Assembly: GCA_001247695.2 (NCBI GenBank)
Contig: LGRX02012742.1
Location: 27,033 to 91,032 of the forward strand
Source: Cymbomonas tetramitiformis
Lineage: Eukaryota; Chlorophyta; Pyramimonadophyceae; Pyramimonadales; Pyramimonadaceae
Length of the DNA stretch: 64,000 bases
Reading direction: 5' to 3'
Shown piece by piece: positions 9,630 to 19,957 of the stretch. Position numbers and translations under genes: made by a program. The notes beneath the pieces were generated by a model that was not told the origin of the DNA, searched no databases, and saw only the letters and a list, made by a program, of their open reading frames with translations. The stretch's first letter is position 1; each line of letters starts with the position of its first letter.

Positions 9630-10457
9630 TTACGGGTTTTTTACTTTGTAGCCCAGTTTCCCAAAGATTTGGACTACAGCACGTTCATCTTCGATGTCGA
9701 CGAACATGCAAGGGACATCGTGCTCCCCAAAAGCTACGCATGATTCGCAATAGCGTCCTTCGAAGGTCTTCTTGAAGAACGCGCGCAGCCAATGAAAGCG
9801 CAGCGAGCCGCAAATAGCCAGTTTCTGCACAGTGTCGCCATTGCATACCAGAGGTAATTTCCGCAGCACGACAGTTTTGCTTGGATCGCTGGGATCCGAA
9901 GGCAGGCCTTGCATTTTGTCGACGAATTTCTGTCCTGCTTGTGCTGCTGCGCGCTTGCCAAGGGCAACAGCCTGCTTATACATGGTGGGCGACATGGCTA
10001 TGCCAAAGTTGCAGATCACTTGCCCTCCAGGCACCATTGGGATGTCAGTGTATTTGGTGCGGTATGTTTCCCCAGGGTTAAAAGAGGTGGTGATCAGATT
10101 GTCCACTCTTGGTACCTCGTCGATAACGCTGAGTGATGCGCGCAGAGATTCGTTGTTAGTGGGGATCAGGTCCTTTGAGCGCACGGTGGCGTTCACGAAG
10201 CACGCGATGTTGCCACAACGTTGATTTTGTTTAACTTTCCCATCGAATTGGTCTTCAAACGTGTGGTATGGTACTGGGCATAGGACTAACTCTTCTTCAG
10301 CAGCAACGTCTTTTTTGCGTCTCTTGGCCTCTGGTAATTTCACATCGGACAAATTTATGTCCCCTTCGGAAAAATTTGCGAAATCGATTTCTGCCATGGT
10401 GGAAGGGCTTGCAGCCATGTTGTTATTTTGGTAAGAAAGCTGTATGCGATGCTGCAC
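9630..10457 (-). CDS. Hypothetical protein next to Helitron remnant, about 262-275 aa
   Basis: One long frame; the start is either MQHRIQLSYQ (10457) or the internal MAASPSTMAE about 13 residues on. The N-terminus is acidic, followed by a basic cluster (AKRRKK) that could be a nuclear signal. The middle is strand-rich (RCGNIACFVNATVRS, QVICNFGIAM), and the C-terminus has a Cys/His group (YCESCVAFGEHDVPC). I do not recognise the family. The word SDPSKTV also occurs in the next minus-strand frame (10712-10927), suggesting a diverged internal copy. Position beside a Helitron Rep fragment suggests an accessory protein of that element, possibly a single-strand DNA-binding type, but no OB-fold signature is certain. 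Confidence 0.45.
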   Translation of the reverse strand: MQHRIQLSYQNNNMAASPSTMAEIDFANFSEGDINLSDVKLPEAKRRKKDVAAEEELVLCPVPYHTFEDQFDGKVKQNQRCGNIACFVNATVRSKDLIPTNNESLRASLSVIDEVPRVDNLITTSFNPGETYRTKYTDIPMVPGGQVICNFGIAMSPTMYKQAVALGKRAAAQAGQKFVDKMQGLPSDPSDPSKTVVLRKLPLVCNGDTVQKLAICGSLRFHWLRAFFKKTFEGRYCESCVAFGEHDVPCMFVDIEDERAVVQIFGKLGYKVKNP

Positions 10458-10711
10458 GCTGGGGGTGAAGAAGTGAGGAAAGTTGTGAATTGAATGGGAT
10501 ATGGGTGAGCGCGCCCTTTATCTGCAGGCATGGGCGTTAGGATTTCAGGAACTTGACTTGCGAGGCCATGTGCAATACAAAGCAGTACGTTCACAACCAA
10601 TCAATCGAGGTGACAATTACATCGTTCGCTCTAGCATTCACAGCGTTCGCATGCGCGCCTCTAAACGTTTCTGCGCTAATGGCGTATGCCTGAAGCGTTT
10701 TGATGTGCATG

Positions 10712-12903
10712 TCATCTCATTGCCATTGCCAGACATGTCACCTGATATCCAAGGGCGGTGTCCGGCATATCAGATCGTCTCAAACTGTATGTCCACACCG
10801 TTTTGCTAGGATCAGAGCGGTCCACGGACACTAAGGTTGGGGACCACAATGAACCGATTTTGAGCTCGGCTAAGAAAGCGTCCAGTTTCATTTTAAACAC
10901 GCGATTCGTGACATCTTGGGCAATCATAGGCCGTGCAATTCATGGGCAACATTTCCACCAGCTCTTGCCAGTTTGGATTGCAGGTGAAAGTCAAGAAGGT
11001 TAATGGCCGACCCGCAAAGCGCACTGTCTCTAACGCGTCTAGCACTTTGTTACTCATGAACTTTGGCGAGCTTGTGAAGTTTTTTGGGATCCGAACGGTA
11101 GTATTGGTTGCAGCTGCGTCATCGGTGTCGTCACTGGTGCCACGCTCCTCGTTTGACGCTGAGCGCCGATTGAAGGTTGCCTGGTTTTGACGAATGTGAT
11201 CTAGTCGATTCTCGCGGTCACGACTGAAGGAGTCTAGCACGTATTGTTGTGCCAACCATGGCATTGTATGCAAACGACTGCAAGGTATTCGGTCGCCATA
11301 CATATTGCAATAACTAAGGTAACTGCCATCTGGTATTTTTTCGGGCGGCCACAATCTGGCCATGGAATAATTATGAAGGGTGATTTTGTTTGTGCTGTTG
11401 TGCAGATCGGGATTGTAACCAGTCTCGGCATGGAAAAAGAGCAAAGGAAATGCCAATGGCTCGTACAAAGGGTCTAGAGAGTTCACGAATTGTGCGCGAT
11501 TGCTCGGGACATTGCTATTTTTGAAATAAATATACTGACGCGGCTCTGGGATACAAGTTGGAGGAAATGACGTGACCGTAAAAAATTCTCGATTGCATGC
11601 TTGCGGGGCGTCCGGATCAGAGGCATGCTGAAAGCAGATTGCAGCATCGTCGGCCGATGCGTGTGTCAATGCCACCAAGGTGCGCACGAGACGGTTATGA
11701 GTTTGCAAGGATTGGCGTGTGATGTCAAACACTCGAACTGGCATAGCAAGACCAGTTATTTGCGATCGATGGCCAACAGCATGGTTATGTACCTGTGGCC
11801 CTCCAAAGTAATAGGATATCGAACTATCGGTGTGGTTGTTCTGCAGAACGCGAGCATATGTGAGGCCATGCATCTTGAAGCACGCGTTTTGCCATGGAAG
11901 GTGCAACTCGTGGTTTTTGCGTATATCGCCATCAGCCGGCAGGGACAGAGCTGAGAGCGCGCACAGCGAGTTCGCTTTGAAACTGTTTTTCAACAACATG
12001 CCAGAAGTGTAGAACGGCAAGACCTCTGCGGGAAGCGGTTGCAACGCGTAGATATCATGCATACGTTCTGCGAGTTTGCCGCCAGCTTTTGTCACCACAG
12101 AGACAAGTGGACGAATGGTTTTGATTGTTACACGTCCACGTAAAGAGCCACAAGTGACATTTCGCACAATACTTCAGCTTCAACGGCAAACGCTGTCCAG
12201 CAGTTGGGTCTTGCGCATGCGAAGCGGGATGTATGTCGTCGCGGGGTGCCGTCATGGATGCTGCGTGCATAACAATGATATCGTTATCCATGTTTAGAAA
12301 GTCGAGCTCATCAATGGTATGTGAGGTCGTGGACATGCAGGTGACGCGCGCCGTGGAGACTGTGTGCGTAGCTGAAGTATTCACGGATGCAGCGACGGGA
12401 GCGCAAACAGGTTCTGCAGTGGTCATAAAGACGTCGGATAGATCGACGCCGTCGCTAATCGGTGCGCAAACAGGGTTTTCCGTGTTTAAGAACAACTCTG
12501 TCATGGAATCGCTGGATGCCCTTGCGACTGGCGCAGAGGCTGCGTGCGTAGCTGAGGTAATTGCAGATTCAATAACGGGTGCGCAAATAGGTTCTGCGGT
12601 ATTCATGAAGATGTCGGACAGATCGACGCCTTCGCCAATGGGTGCGCAAACTGGCCGTTCAGTGTTTAGAAACAACTCGGTCATGAAATCGCATGATGTC
12701 CTTGCAGTTGGTGCTGAGGTGGAAGGCGCAGCAGCAAAAAGCGGACCGTACGGGTCGTAGCTGCGATCAAAATCGTATAAAGTGTCTATAAAAGCATCCT
12801 TTGCAGTGGAGGTAGCACATGCGAATGGGGTAGGTGTGCTCTGCGTACATACGTGTTTCAATGTATATTGCGTCAGCATTGCGAACATATGGAATTTGGC
12901 CAT
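10712..12903 (-). pseudogene. Helitron Rep N-terminal region, frameshifted and truncated
   Basis: Three minus-strand frames read in order: 12055-12903, 10893-12167 and 10712-10927. The middle one matches the Helitron-like N-terminal domain: SLDPLYEPLAFPLLFFHAET, then WLAQQYVLDSFSR and the block FLTFTCNPNWQELVEML, which is the TFTCNP signature. The last frame continues with RVFKMKLDAFLAELK, typical of the segment before the HUH motifs. Neither the HUH endonuclease nor the Pif1-type helicase follows, so the element is truncated and certainly inactive. The first frame is unusual: a Thr/Ala-rich region with about three copies of a roughly 58-residue repeat built on MTELFLNTE-PVCAPI and GVDLSD-FM, then a Cys-rich segment (CAKCHLW). 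Confidence 0.75.
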
Positions 12904-13126
12904 GTATAAAACCCGAGGCTCGTGTGTTTCATGGCAAGAACAATTGTGTGCAGGCTATCTACATCATGCCTGCACTGCCTGGCATACACGTTTCAATTAC
13001 ATAAGGTAGTCCAGGTATGGCGACAACGAACGTAGCGTACCAATAGCAGCATGCGTGTGCATGCATGCGGCAGTACATGAATTTAAGCTTGGTTGCTGTT
13101 GCTGCTGATTGACTATGTGGGGTAAT

Positions 13127-13531
13127 TTACTTCATGCCAAGACTATAAAGGTTTTTTATGGAGCAGCGAAAGGACGCGCGTACCTCGTTATGCATTATCT
13201 GTCGACGATGTACTTCGCGCAATTGACTATCCTCCAGACGCACCAAGAACATTGGTGATAAGCCTTTGCGTGTCAGCACTTTGCCACGTAAAGCGTCATC
13301 CAACACCACAGTGGATTGCAGCAAGGATGCCACATCGTCTGGGAACCCAGGGATGGACTGCATATGCGTTGGAACAAAGGCAGAAGGCATCGGCCATTCA
13401 TGCTCATGCCCGAGGTCGTCGGTATAAAACACCAAAGGCTGATTGTTGCCATCATATTTATACGGAGTGTGTTTGCTCATCTTCTGAAAAAATTGTTGGC
13501 CGACCGTCGAATATGCCCAAGCGGTCTGCAT
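13127..13531 (-). CDS. Hypothetical ORF, 134 aa
   Basis: An open minus-strand frame with mixed composition (KYDGNNQPLVFYTDDLGHEH, then LVRLEDSQLREVHRRQIMH). No recognised domain, signal peptide or membrane helix. It lies 224 bp upstream of the Helitron remnant on the same strand and could be a 5' exon of that element or unrelated. Confidence 0.3.
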   Translation of the reverse strand: MQTAWAYSTVGQQFFQKMSKHTPYKYDGNNQPLVFYTDDLGHEHEWPMPSAFVPTHMQSIPGFPDDVASLLQSTVVLDDALRGKVLTRKGLSPMFLVRLEDSQLREVHRRQIMHNEVRASFRCSIKNLYSLGMK

Positions 13532-13654
13532 GAAAACAAGCTCGGTGAGTTAAATTACAAACGTTGGGTTGAGATGCAGAAACTTTCCTTAACACGCAGT
13601 CACCAATATCTAATGATCGCTGCGAATACCTATTGAGCAGAGATCCATATGAAT

Positions 13655-13656
13655 AG

Positions 13657-13687
<31 letters not shown>

Positions 13688-13697
13688 GTATATACTT
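13655..13697. repeat. (TA)n microsatellite
   Basis: Nearly pure TATA run with two G interruptions, immediately before the HNH-like ORF at 13696. Confidence 0.9.
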
Positions 13698-14169
13698 GGT
13701 TGTTGCTGCTAACCATATTGCTATTAATATTGAACATCCTTATCGCAATAATTATAGCAACTTGCTTCAACGCATTCATTCTACTAATGGTTATGCTTCG
13801 GATTTCGTAACCGATCCTGCATTTTTGGGTTTATATGCTCCTGATATTTTTGATGAACACGCTTGGGACCCTTTTGCATTCTTTGTATTTGTTCATGCAT
13901 TTACATCATTCCATGGGCATAAGCCTGGGATTTCGCACTCTAATGCTGCATGGTGTGTTGACCGAAAAAACTCGTCATTGCACTATACTCTTTGCATCAT
14001 TCGTTGGTTATCCTTAGAACAGAATACCGCAAACATATCAGATGATCATGATAGATCGATTGACACGCAACGGTTTTTGCGTGAGAGTGCACGAGCTGAA
14101 AAGCATGTTGCACGCCGTGCCCGTTTTATAAAGGCACGGCACCCGTCATTTTGGCGGGGTGTGTCATAA
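13696..14169 (+). CDS. HNH-like domain protein, copy 1
   Basis: A 157-codon frame, paralogous to 17774-18109. The shared core is WCVDRKNSSLHYT, then IIRWLS and N-TAN, preceded by GLYAPDIFDEHAWDPFAFFVF. The DR-x-N ... HYT ... RWLS ... N order resembles the finger and C-terminal half of HNH-type endonuclease domains, but the metal-binding residues cannot be confirmed. The real 5' end is uncertain: the frame is open right after a TA microsatellite and may be an exon. The C-terminus is basic (EKHVARRARFIKARH). The end of the coding region is unusual because it lies inside two adjacent GC-rich hairpins. Confidence 0.45.
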   Translation: MVVAANHIAINIEHPYRNNYSNLLQRIHSTNGYASDFVTDPAFLGLYAPDIFDEHAWDPFAFFVFVHAFTSFHGHKPGISHSNAAWCVDRKNSSLHYTLCIIRWLSLEQNTANISDDHDRSIDTQRFLRESARAEKHVARRARFIKARHPSFWRGVS

Positions 14170-14176
14170 ACCCCGC
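14114..14176 (+). other. Two tandem GC hairpins at the 3' end of the HNH-like ORF
   Basis: GCCGTGCC (14114-14121) pairs with GGCACGGC (14133-14140) across an 11-nt AT-rich loop. GCGGGGT (14154-14160) pairs with ACCCCGC (14170-14176) across a 9-nt loop that contains the TAA stop codon. Both stems are perfect. Confidence 0.7.
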
Positions 14177-14873
14177 ACATCCCACATGGCCTTTTTTTAG
14201 GGGTATTTATTTGCTCGCCCCCACTGCCTAGATCTGATCGGGTGGGTGGGTTGGATTTTTACTCTTTGATGCACGAGGGGTATATGTACTTTATTATATG
14301 GGTTGTACACGTTTATATATTGCTATAACATGTGTCATTTACATTTTCTCGTTGTTCGTTTTCGTCTGAGGGTGGGCACGATGCTTTTGGTTGCTTCCCG
14401 TACTCATTTCTTACATCCCGTACTCGTTTGTTGCATCCCGTACGGTGATTCTTATTATGTCGTGTATGACAGTCATCGTACATCTCGTGCAGAGTTACTA
14501 CGCTAATAAGGTCCGCTCAGTGTATCCACATTTCATTTGGAGTTTCGTAAGCATACATCCAGCGTCCCAAGTGCTGGACCGTTTGCCAATTCCACGTGAC
14601 GTAATTGCAAGGAGGAGTACTTTTTGTACGTGCATTTTGACATCAAGAGGCTTTCTGAGGTGTGCCCACGTATATCACAGCTTGAGATATTCAGGCCACT
14701 CACTTTTGGCATCCTTGCGCAGTCGAATTGATCTTTCCCCCCGCGGTGGTTGCTACCGTCCTGAATGTCTTCCAGGGCCTGCTTTTCTTTTGGTGGGTGC
14801 TCCTATTTTGCTTATCACTTTCCTGAACGTGGTACAAAGGAAGTATACAAAATGTATATACTTATATATCAAT
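14177..14873. other. Gene-poor stretch
   Basis: No supported gene. Contains CGTAC-rich short words (cccgtactcg, cccgtacggtg) in direct repeat around 14400-14450. Confidence 0.5.
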
Positions 14874-15284
14874 TTATGTGCATTTATTTTTCACCTGTAA
14901 ACAGCCGGCGGATGAAACGTCATTGGGTACTCGATCGGCCTCTGTGCGTTGATCATCCGCCTCGCACAATAATGCACAGGTATCACATGCAGGCTTTTCG
15001 CGACATTGATGGTTGTCACAACAAATCTGTGCAGGCGCACGATCGTTAAAAGATAACGCCAGCTCCGCCAGAGGACAATTGCCAACACGACAGGGCTGTT
15101 GATGTTGAAGATTATCGAAATAAATAGGGTTATTTTCCTCCAGCGAAGTCATTGGAGGCATCTTCAGCCATTTGCGTGCCAACTGCTCTCGCTCGCGAAA
15201 CGTTAATGTCTTATTGCGATTTGCTGCATACGCCAAACACCATGACCAGGAATGAGCATGTAATATCAAATACAGATATCTCAA
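14874..15284 (-). CDS. Cys-rich hypothetical exon
   Basis: Minus-strand open stretch with eight or more cysteines in its second half (CRVGNCPLAE, CCDNHQC, CDTCALLC). An acceptor-like TATGCAG near 15233 and a donor-like TTACAG/GTGAAA near 14898 bracket a likely internal exon of about 335 nt. The first half holds a basic helix (REREQLARKWLK). I cannot name the family. It is followed on the same strand, further 5', by the low-complexity exons at 16.1-16.8 kb, which may belong to the same gene. Confidence 0.35.
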   Translation of the reverse strand: MRYLYLILHAHSWSWCLAYAANRNKTLTFREREQLARKWLKMPPMTSLEENNPIYFDNLQHQQPCRVGNCPLAELALSFNDRAPAQICCDNHQCREKPACDTCALLCEADDQRTEADRVPNDVSSAGCLQVKNKCT

Positions 15285-15842
15285 ACATGCATACTAATAG
15301 CGCATATAATAGGAACAATGGCATGCCAATGAGGCTATGAACATGAAGCATAAGACAACAGTGTATAACAAAAGATAGTGTATATTGTATTGTGTCACCT
15401 GCATTCACTGAAGCAATAGATACTGTGGCATTTCTTTTCCACTTTCTTCAGCGTATGCCTTTCTGTCGAAACTTGGTATTCTATATTGAGCAATATTTCC
15501 GCGCTTTTTGCCCCCTTCGTCTGCCAACCTTGTCGTTCGGGTGTGGTTTGACGACGCTCTCAACGCTATGCATGTGATCACCAAATACTAAACTGACATA
15601 GGATGTCGATTATCACAGTTGAAAACGTTGTAATCACGTAGTGCTTCGCTTGAATAAGAAAAAATCGAAACCCTCAAGCTCCTAGCTGTCTTTTCCGCGC
15701 GTAAAGCTGCAACAACCTCGCTCCGAGAGGCAATTGCCGTTTTTGATATGATGCGATGTATGATGCAATACACGCACACACACACAAATGCATGTATTAT
15801 AAAGTATTTCACGCTGTGAATCGCTTCGTGTGTGGCCTTGTT

Positions 15843-15905
15843 TGCCCCGTCGCGCCGGGACACGCGTCGTGATTATCACGGTCTGATTTGACAATCGGAT
15901 GCCTC
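15843..15905 (+). repeat. Conserved 65-bp element, copy 1
   Basis: Shares GCCCCGTCGCGCCGGGA, then GCGTC, GGTCTG and GGATGCCTCT with 19014-19075 in the same orientation. The first block folds as CCCG-TCGCGC-CGGG. The next arm is GTGA-TTA-TCAC here and CATG-TTTGT-CATG in the other copy, so the arm is kept while its sequence changes. Neighbouring sequence is not conserved. Confidence 0.6.
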
Positions 15906-16162
15906 TGTTGCTTGGCACATATCGCACAATGCGTGGTGGTAAGCCAGAGTGAATACTATATATGTATTATAAAGTATACATGTCGCATGTGGCAACACAC
16001 ACACCAAAAGCAAGAACAATAATGAGCTGTCTAATTTCCATTTATGTATACATTATACACATTGAATAATAAGGATAGACACTACTTACACAATCACTAT
16101 AAGCATGTTCTCAACAAGCAAAGTTTTACATGCAACGTGTATGCTGTTTAGAATGGTTTCAC

Positions 16163-16773
16163 CTGCATCCACTGAAGCATTCTGAGAACCAACTGGCCCT
16201 GAATTGGTGCTTCCAAGTGCGTTTTGTTGACCAGCAGGACCTGCATTACGACGTAAAGCATTTTGAGCGATCTGTTTTGTTTGCACAAATCTCGGACATG
16301 CACAGCAATCGTGTGTTGACAACGGAAAAACTTCATTGTGAGATGTTATATTCACCTGCATTAGTACTTGTGGTGTGCGTTTTGTTGACCAGCAGGACCT
16401 GCATTACAACGTAAATCATTTTGAGCGATCCGTTTTGTTTGCACGAATCTCGGACATGCAAAGCATTTGTGTGCTGTCAGCGGATAGACTTCATTGTGGG
16501 CATGTTATATTCACCTGCATTAGTACTTCCAAGTGCGTTCGCACTCCCCATAGGAGCTCCAGCATTTGGTCTTGCGCCTCCAACATTTGGTCTTGCGCCT
16601 CCAGCATTTGGCCTTGCGCCTCCAGACTTTGGCCTTGTTCCTCCAGAGTTCTTGCATGCACCTCCAGAGTTCGATCTTGCGCGCGCCTCCGGAATTAGCA
16701 CGTGGTCCTCCACGCACCGCATGCACGAGCATTCTGTGATTGCTGCGCACGCCAAATTGTAGCTCGCATACAA
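16163..16773 (-). CDS. Low-complexity gene with tandemly repeated exon-like units
   Basis: Three exon-like units on the minus strand, each ending in TGCAG followed by a GT donor. The donors are at about 16515, 16356 and 16163; the first two continue GTGAATATAACAT. The lowest unit (16163-16272, 110 nt) has an acceptor AAACAG and encodes Asn/Ala/Gly/Gln-rich sequence (NALRRNAGPAGQQNALGS). The middle unit is nearly identical at the DNA level, but its acceptor CAG has become CGG. The upper one (to about 16773) begins with a run of seven-residue repeats of the type GGARPN(A/V). Product type is disordered or fiber-like; the function is unknown. Confidence 0.4.
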
Positions 16774-17527
16774 AAATTGACGTTGATATAGAAATAATCG
16801 ACGTTTGTACGCCTATTTGCATGAGCATAAGCAGCACGCAGATCCCAAGTTTCATTATCATTCGCATGGCCACCCTGTTGACGATCATTCCGTGTACTCG
16901 CTGAAAGTGTGATACAAAACCTACGCATCGCCAATATCATCGCCGCTTTTACAACAATTTTATAGGACAGATCTGATCATGCGTTCAATAATGCAAAACG
17001 TACGTTTAAAGTACTTTCTCAAACGTACATGCTGCGCTAACAGCTAACATGCTCCAACACGCGATGCGAAGCATCCCAAAATATTCACTTTCAGAAAACA
17101 AACATCTAGCAAACCATTCTGCCATTCACACACATATATAGGAACGAACCTCAATAAATATATGGACCCCAGCCTGTAAGTATTCCGTCTTCGAAAAACC
17201 GGTAGATGATGATAGTGTGCCCAACAGCAAGACTATGGGGTGCGAGAAACAGAGCTAAGTTTGGTAGCAGATCCTCAGTGACTTGTAAGAAACTAAAGTA
17301 CCACCATCGACCAGGTGGTGCTCGCACTTCCACATGCTCAGAGTCCACAGGTGGAATAGACATTAATCCGATATGACGAGTTTTTACACAAACAACATAG
17401 GTACAAAATTCAAATCGAAGCATACGTTCAATCATTTATACGGTAACCTCTCAAACATGCAATGCGATGCAAAAACACGTGGGTGGCGTCGCGGTAAATG
17501 CACGCGAATGCAGTGGCCGTGTCATCG
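16774..17527. other. Gene-poor stretch
   Basis: No convincing gene. A 94-codon minus-strand frame (17151-17435) has no recognisable features. Confidence 0.45.
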
Positions 17528-17580
17528 TTAGCGTTTGGCGATCATCAGATCGAGAATTCGACTGCGTCGCTCGTTGGGAT

Positions 17581-17690
17581 TCGAGCTTTGCTGCTGCTGC
17601 TGCTGCTGCTGATTAAGGTAAGGTAAGGTAATTTGGTTTGGGTGAAGATTATAAAGGTCAGAGGTAGTAAGTAAGGTAATTTGGTCCGGT
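17581..17690. repeat. (GCT)n run and GGTAA repeats
   Basis: A run of GCT triplets (17588-17612) followed by tandem GGTAA words and a twice-repeated segment containing GGTAATTTGGT. On the minus strand the triplet would read poly-Gln, but no supported gene carries it. Confidence 0.75.
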
Positions 17691-17773
17691 TCCAAATCAT
17701 AAGGAGCAGAGGTCAACACCCTATATAGACAGCATATATATAGACATCACAGCATATATATAGACAACACCCT

Positions 17774-18109
17774 ATGTGGAATCACTTTACGGGTGTATGT
17801 ACCCGTGCGGCATCTACCACATCATATGTACATGATATTGTATGTGATACGGCAATCAGTGGCATGTATTGCCCTACTCTTTATCATCATAATGGGTTTG
17901 ATGTGTCTGCATTCATTATGTTTGATATGCTGGTGCATAAAATGATTGATCCTAAACCTGGATCCTCATATTCCCCACTGAGCCATATGTGGGTGATGGA
18001 TAGAACAAACACACATTTACATTACACTATTTGTAATCTGAGATGGCTGTCTAATGCCAATAATGCGGCGAACAGCAAGAGGAACAAAGTTACCCAACAA
18101 CATATATAA
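17774..18109 (+). CDS. HNH-like domain protein, copy 2
   Basis: A 111-codon frame paralogous to the ORF at 13696-14169: GMYCPTLYHHNGFDVSAF aligns with GLYAPDIFDEHAWDPFAF, WVMDRTNTHLHYT with WCVDRKNSSLHYT, and LRWLS with IRWLS, followed by N-AAN. It lacks the long basic C-terminus of copy 1. It starts right after tandem CATATATATAGACA words, as copy 1 starts right after a TA microsatellite. Both may be exons of related genes or of copies of one mobile element. Confidence 0.45.
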   Translation: MWNHFTGVCTRAASTTSYVHDIVCDTAISGMYCPTLYHHNGFDVSAFIMFDMLVHKMIDPKPGSSYSPLSHMWVMDRTNTHLHYTICNLRWLSNANNAANSKRNKVTQQHI

Positions 18110-19957
18110 AAAATACGAAGATACAAACGTATTCGACGTTTCAAATTACGGAAGAGACATTTGTCTCAAATTTTATCATGAAGATCATTATTATACATAC
18201 TATGATAATGTTTAAGCACAATATTGTGTAATACAATGCGATACAAGACGATTATATTCAAATGATCCTGATGCGTGATGGCACACTAACGATACCCGGT
18301 CAGATCGCCATTTTATTCATGTCGATCTGATCGCATAAACATCATTTTCATCTATAAGCGCCGTGCAGCTTTTATTCAATCCATATGGTATGCTGCATCA
18401 TAATTATTTTATAAACGATAATGAATGAACATGACAGTTAGCAATCATTATTTGCATATGTCATGTTGCCATGACCTATCGATGCCTGCCAATCATACTA
18501 TTAAGTGTGTGGCCCAATACATATGGCATACACTGTGAGATTATATACCACATCGACTACGTACCGTTCGATGTTCATTCGGTATAACTTGTATATGAAT
18601 ATATTATACAAAGTACCCGTTATAATTATTATGGTGCGATGCACCAAGGAGGTACGAATCACGGAATGGCGACATAACACGGCATGTCAAGCCGTATAAT
18701 AGGCTTGACACAAGCGCGTTACCTCATTATCGTAGTGTGGAAACGAGCGAGTGGGTTCCAAAGCCCCACTCAGGATCGAATCGTAACGTTGTTGCATACC
18801 CTTTTCAGATTGTTATATAGCCTTGTTGGTCGCTGTGCAAGAAAGGCTGCGATACGACGACCCTGCATATATTACACCGCTACGTACGGTGTGCGACGTA
18901 GGCTGAGGATTGCGTTTCTGCACGGTGCGCACTTTACGACGCAGTGATACATCTCGCACATGCATCATATGTTAATCACAAGATGATGTGCTGCATTCCA
19001 CAAGTCTCGCAGGCCCCGTCGCGCCGGGATAAGCGTCATGTTTGTCATGGTCTGGGTGATCCTGGATGCCTCTAATATATGGTGTCATGTCAATACATTT
19101 GTATTCGATGTGGTGGTGTTTTTAGAGTGATACAATATATATATATACATATAACCGGAATGATAAAACAAATGGAAATAATGCCCGTGCACTAATATGC
19201 CCGCAGAGTGCACGGGCATCAACAACATATGCCAATGTATTGAATGATGACAGAAGCCTCATCAGGAGGCCAGCAGACGAAGCGATCGGCCCTGTGTCAA
19301 TATGGTCATCAGTTGAAATTATGGCGACATGCCACAATTTGGTGTTAACGTACTACCGGAATGCGCAAACTGTTGGATCAAGCATAAGTGCTGTGAATGA
19401 GCCATATGTACCCTAACATATGGGCCGGCTCGTTGCTGAGAATGAACCACATAACCGCTACACTTAGCAGCACACCAGACGTCGACAAATACTAATTGGG
19501 ACCACGTTTGAATAGTATCATACTCATCCCCACGGTACGTTTAAATTATCACGCAGGACATGTAGCACCAAATAATTTTACAATTTGTCGGTTTGTGCTC
19601 AGTTTATAGGGCTTTATCGCCGTGTGCAATACATCAAGTCAAAAGCATAAATGAAGCACATGGCATCCACAACATTTTCCCCACTGTGTTGTACGTGACA
19701 CAGACGACTACACACATAGTCCAGGCATATCATCAACCTTACTGCTACTTAATTTCGAAGCACATGCTATTCGCTCTCGTTGACATATGTGGCTAGAAAC
19801 ACAAATGGGCGATTGCGCCTCTCACCGAAATTGAGAGCGGTAGCAATGGTTGTGTACCTTCAACACCATCGATATTTTTTCTTGAGAAACTTCCACATCG
19901 TGCATGCTGTTCTTAGCATGACTGTGCAGGGCTTAACGGTCATTAGATTGCACAAAT
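18110..19957. other. Long gene-poor stretch downstream of EPSP synthase
   Basis: No supported gene. Contains the hairpin TCAAGCC-GTATAATA-GGCTTGA near 18687 and the second copy of the conserved 65-bp element. AT-rich elsewhere. Confidence 0.5.
19014..19075 (+). repeat. Conserved 65-bp element, copy 2
   Basis: Same orientation and block order as 15843-15905 (see that entry). It lies about 0.9 kb beyond the second HNH-like ORF, as copy 1 lies about 1.7 kb beyond the first. Confidence 0.6.

Noticed and set aside
12233..12760. Plus-strand 175-codon frame opposite the Helitron N-terminal frame
   Set aside because: Antisense shadow of the repetitive minus-strand coding sequence.
18684..18800. Possible tRNA around GGATCGAATCG
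   Set aside because: Only a weak B-box-like word; no acceptor stem or anticodon arm could be paired.
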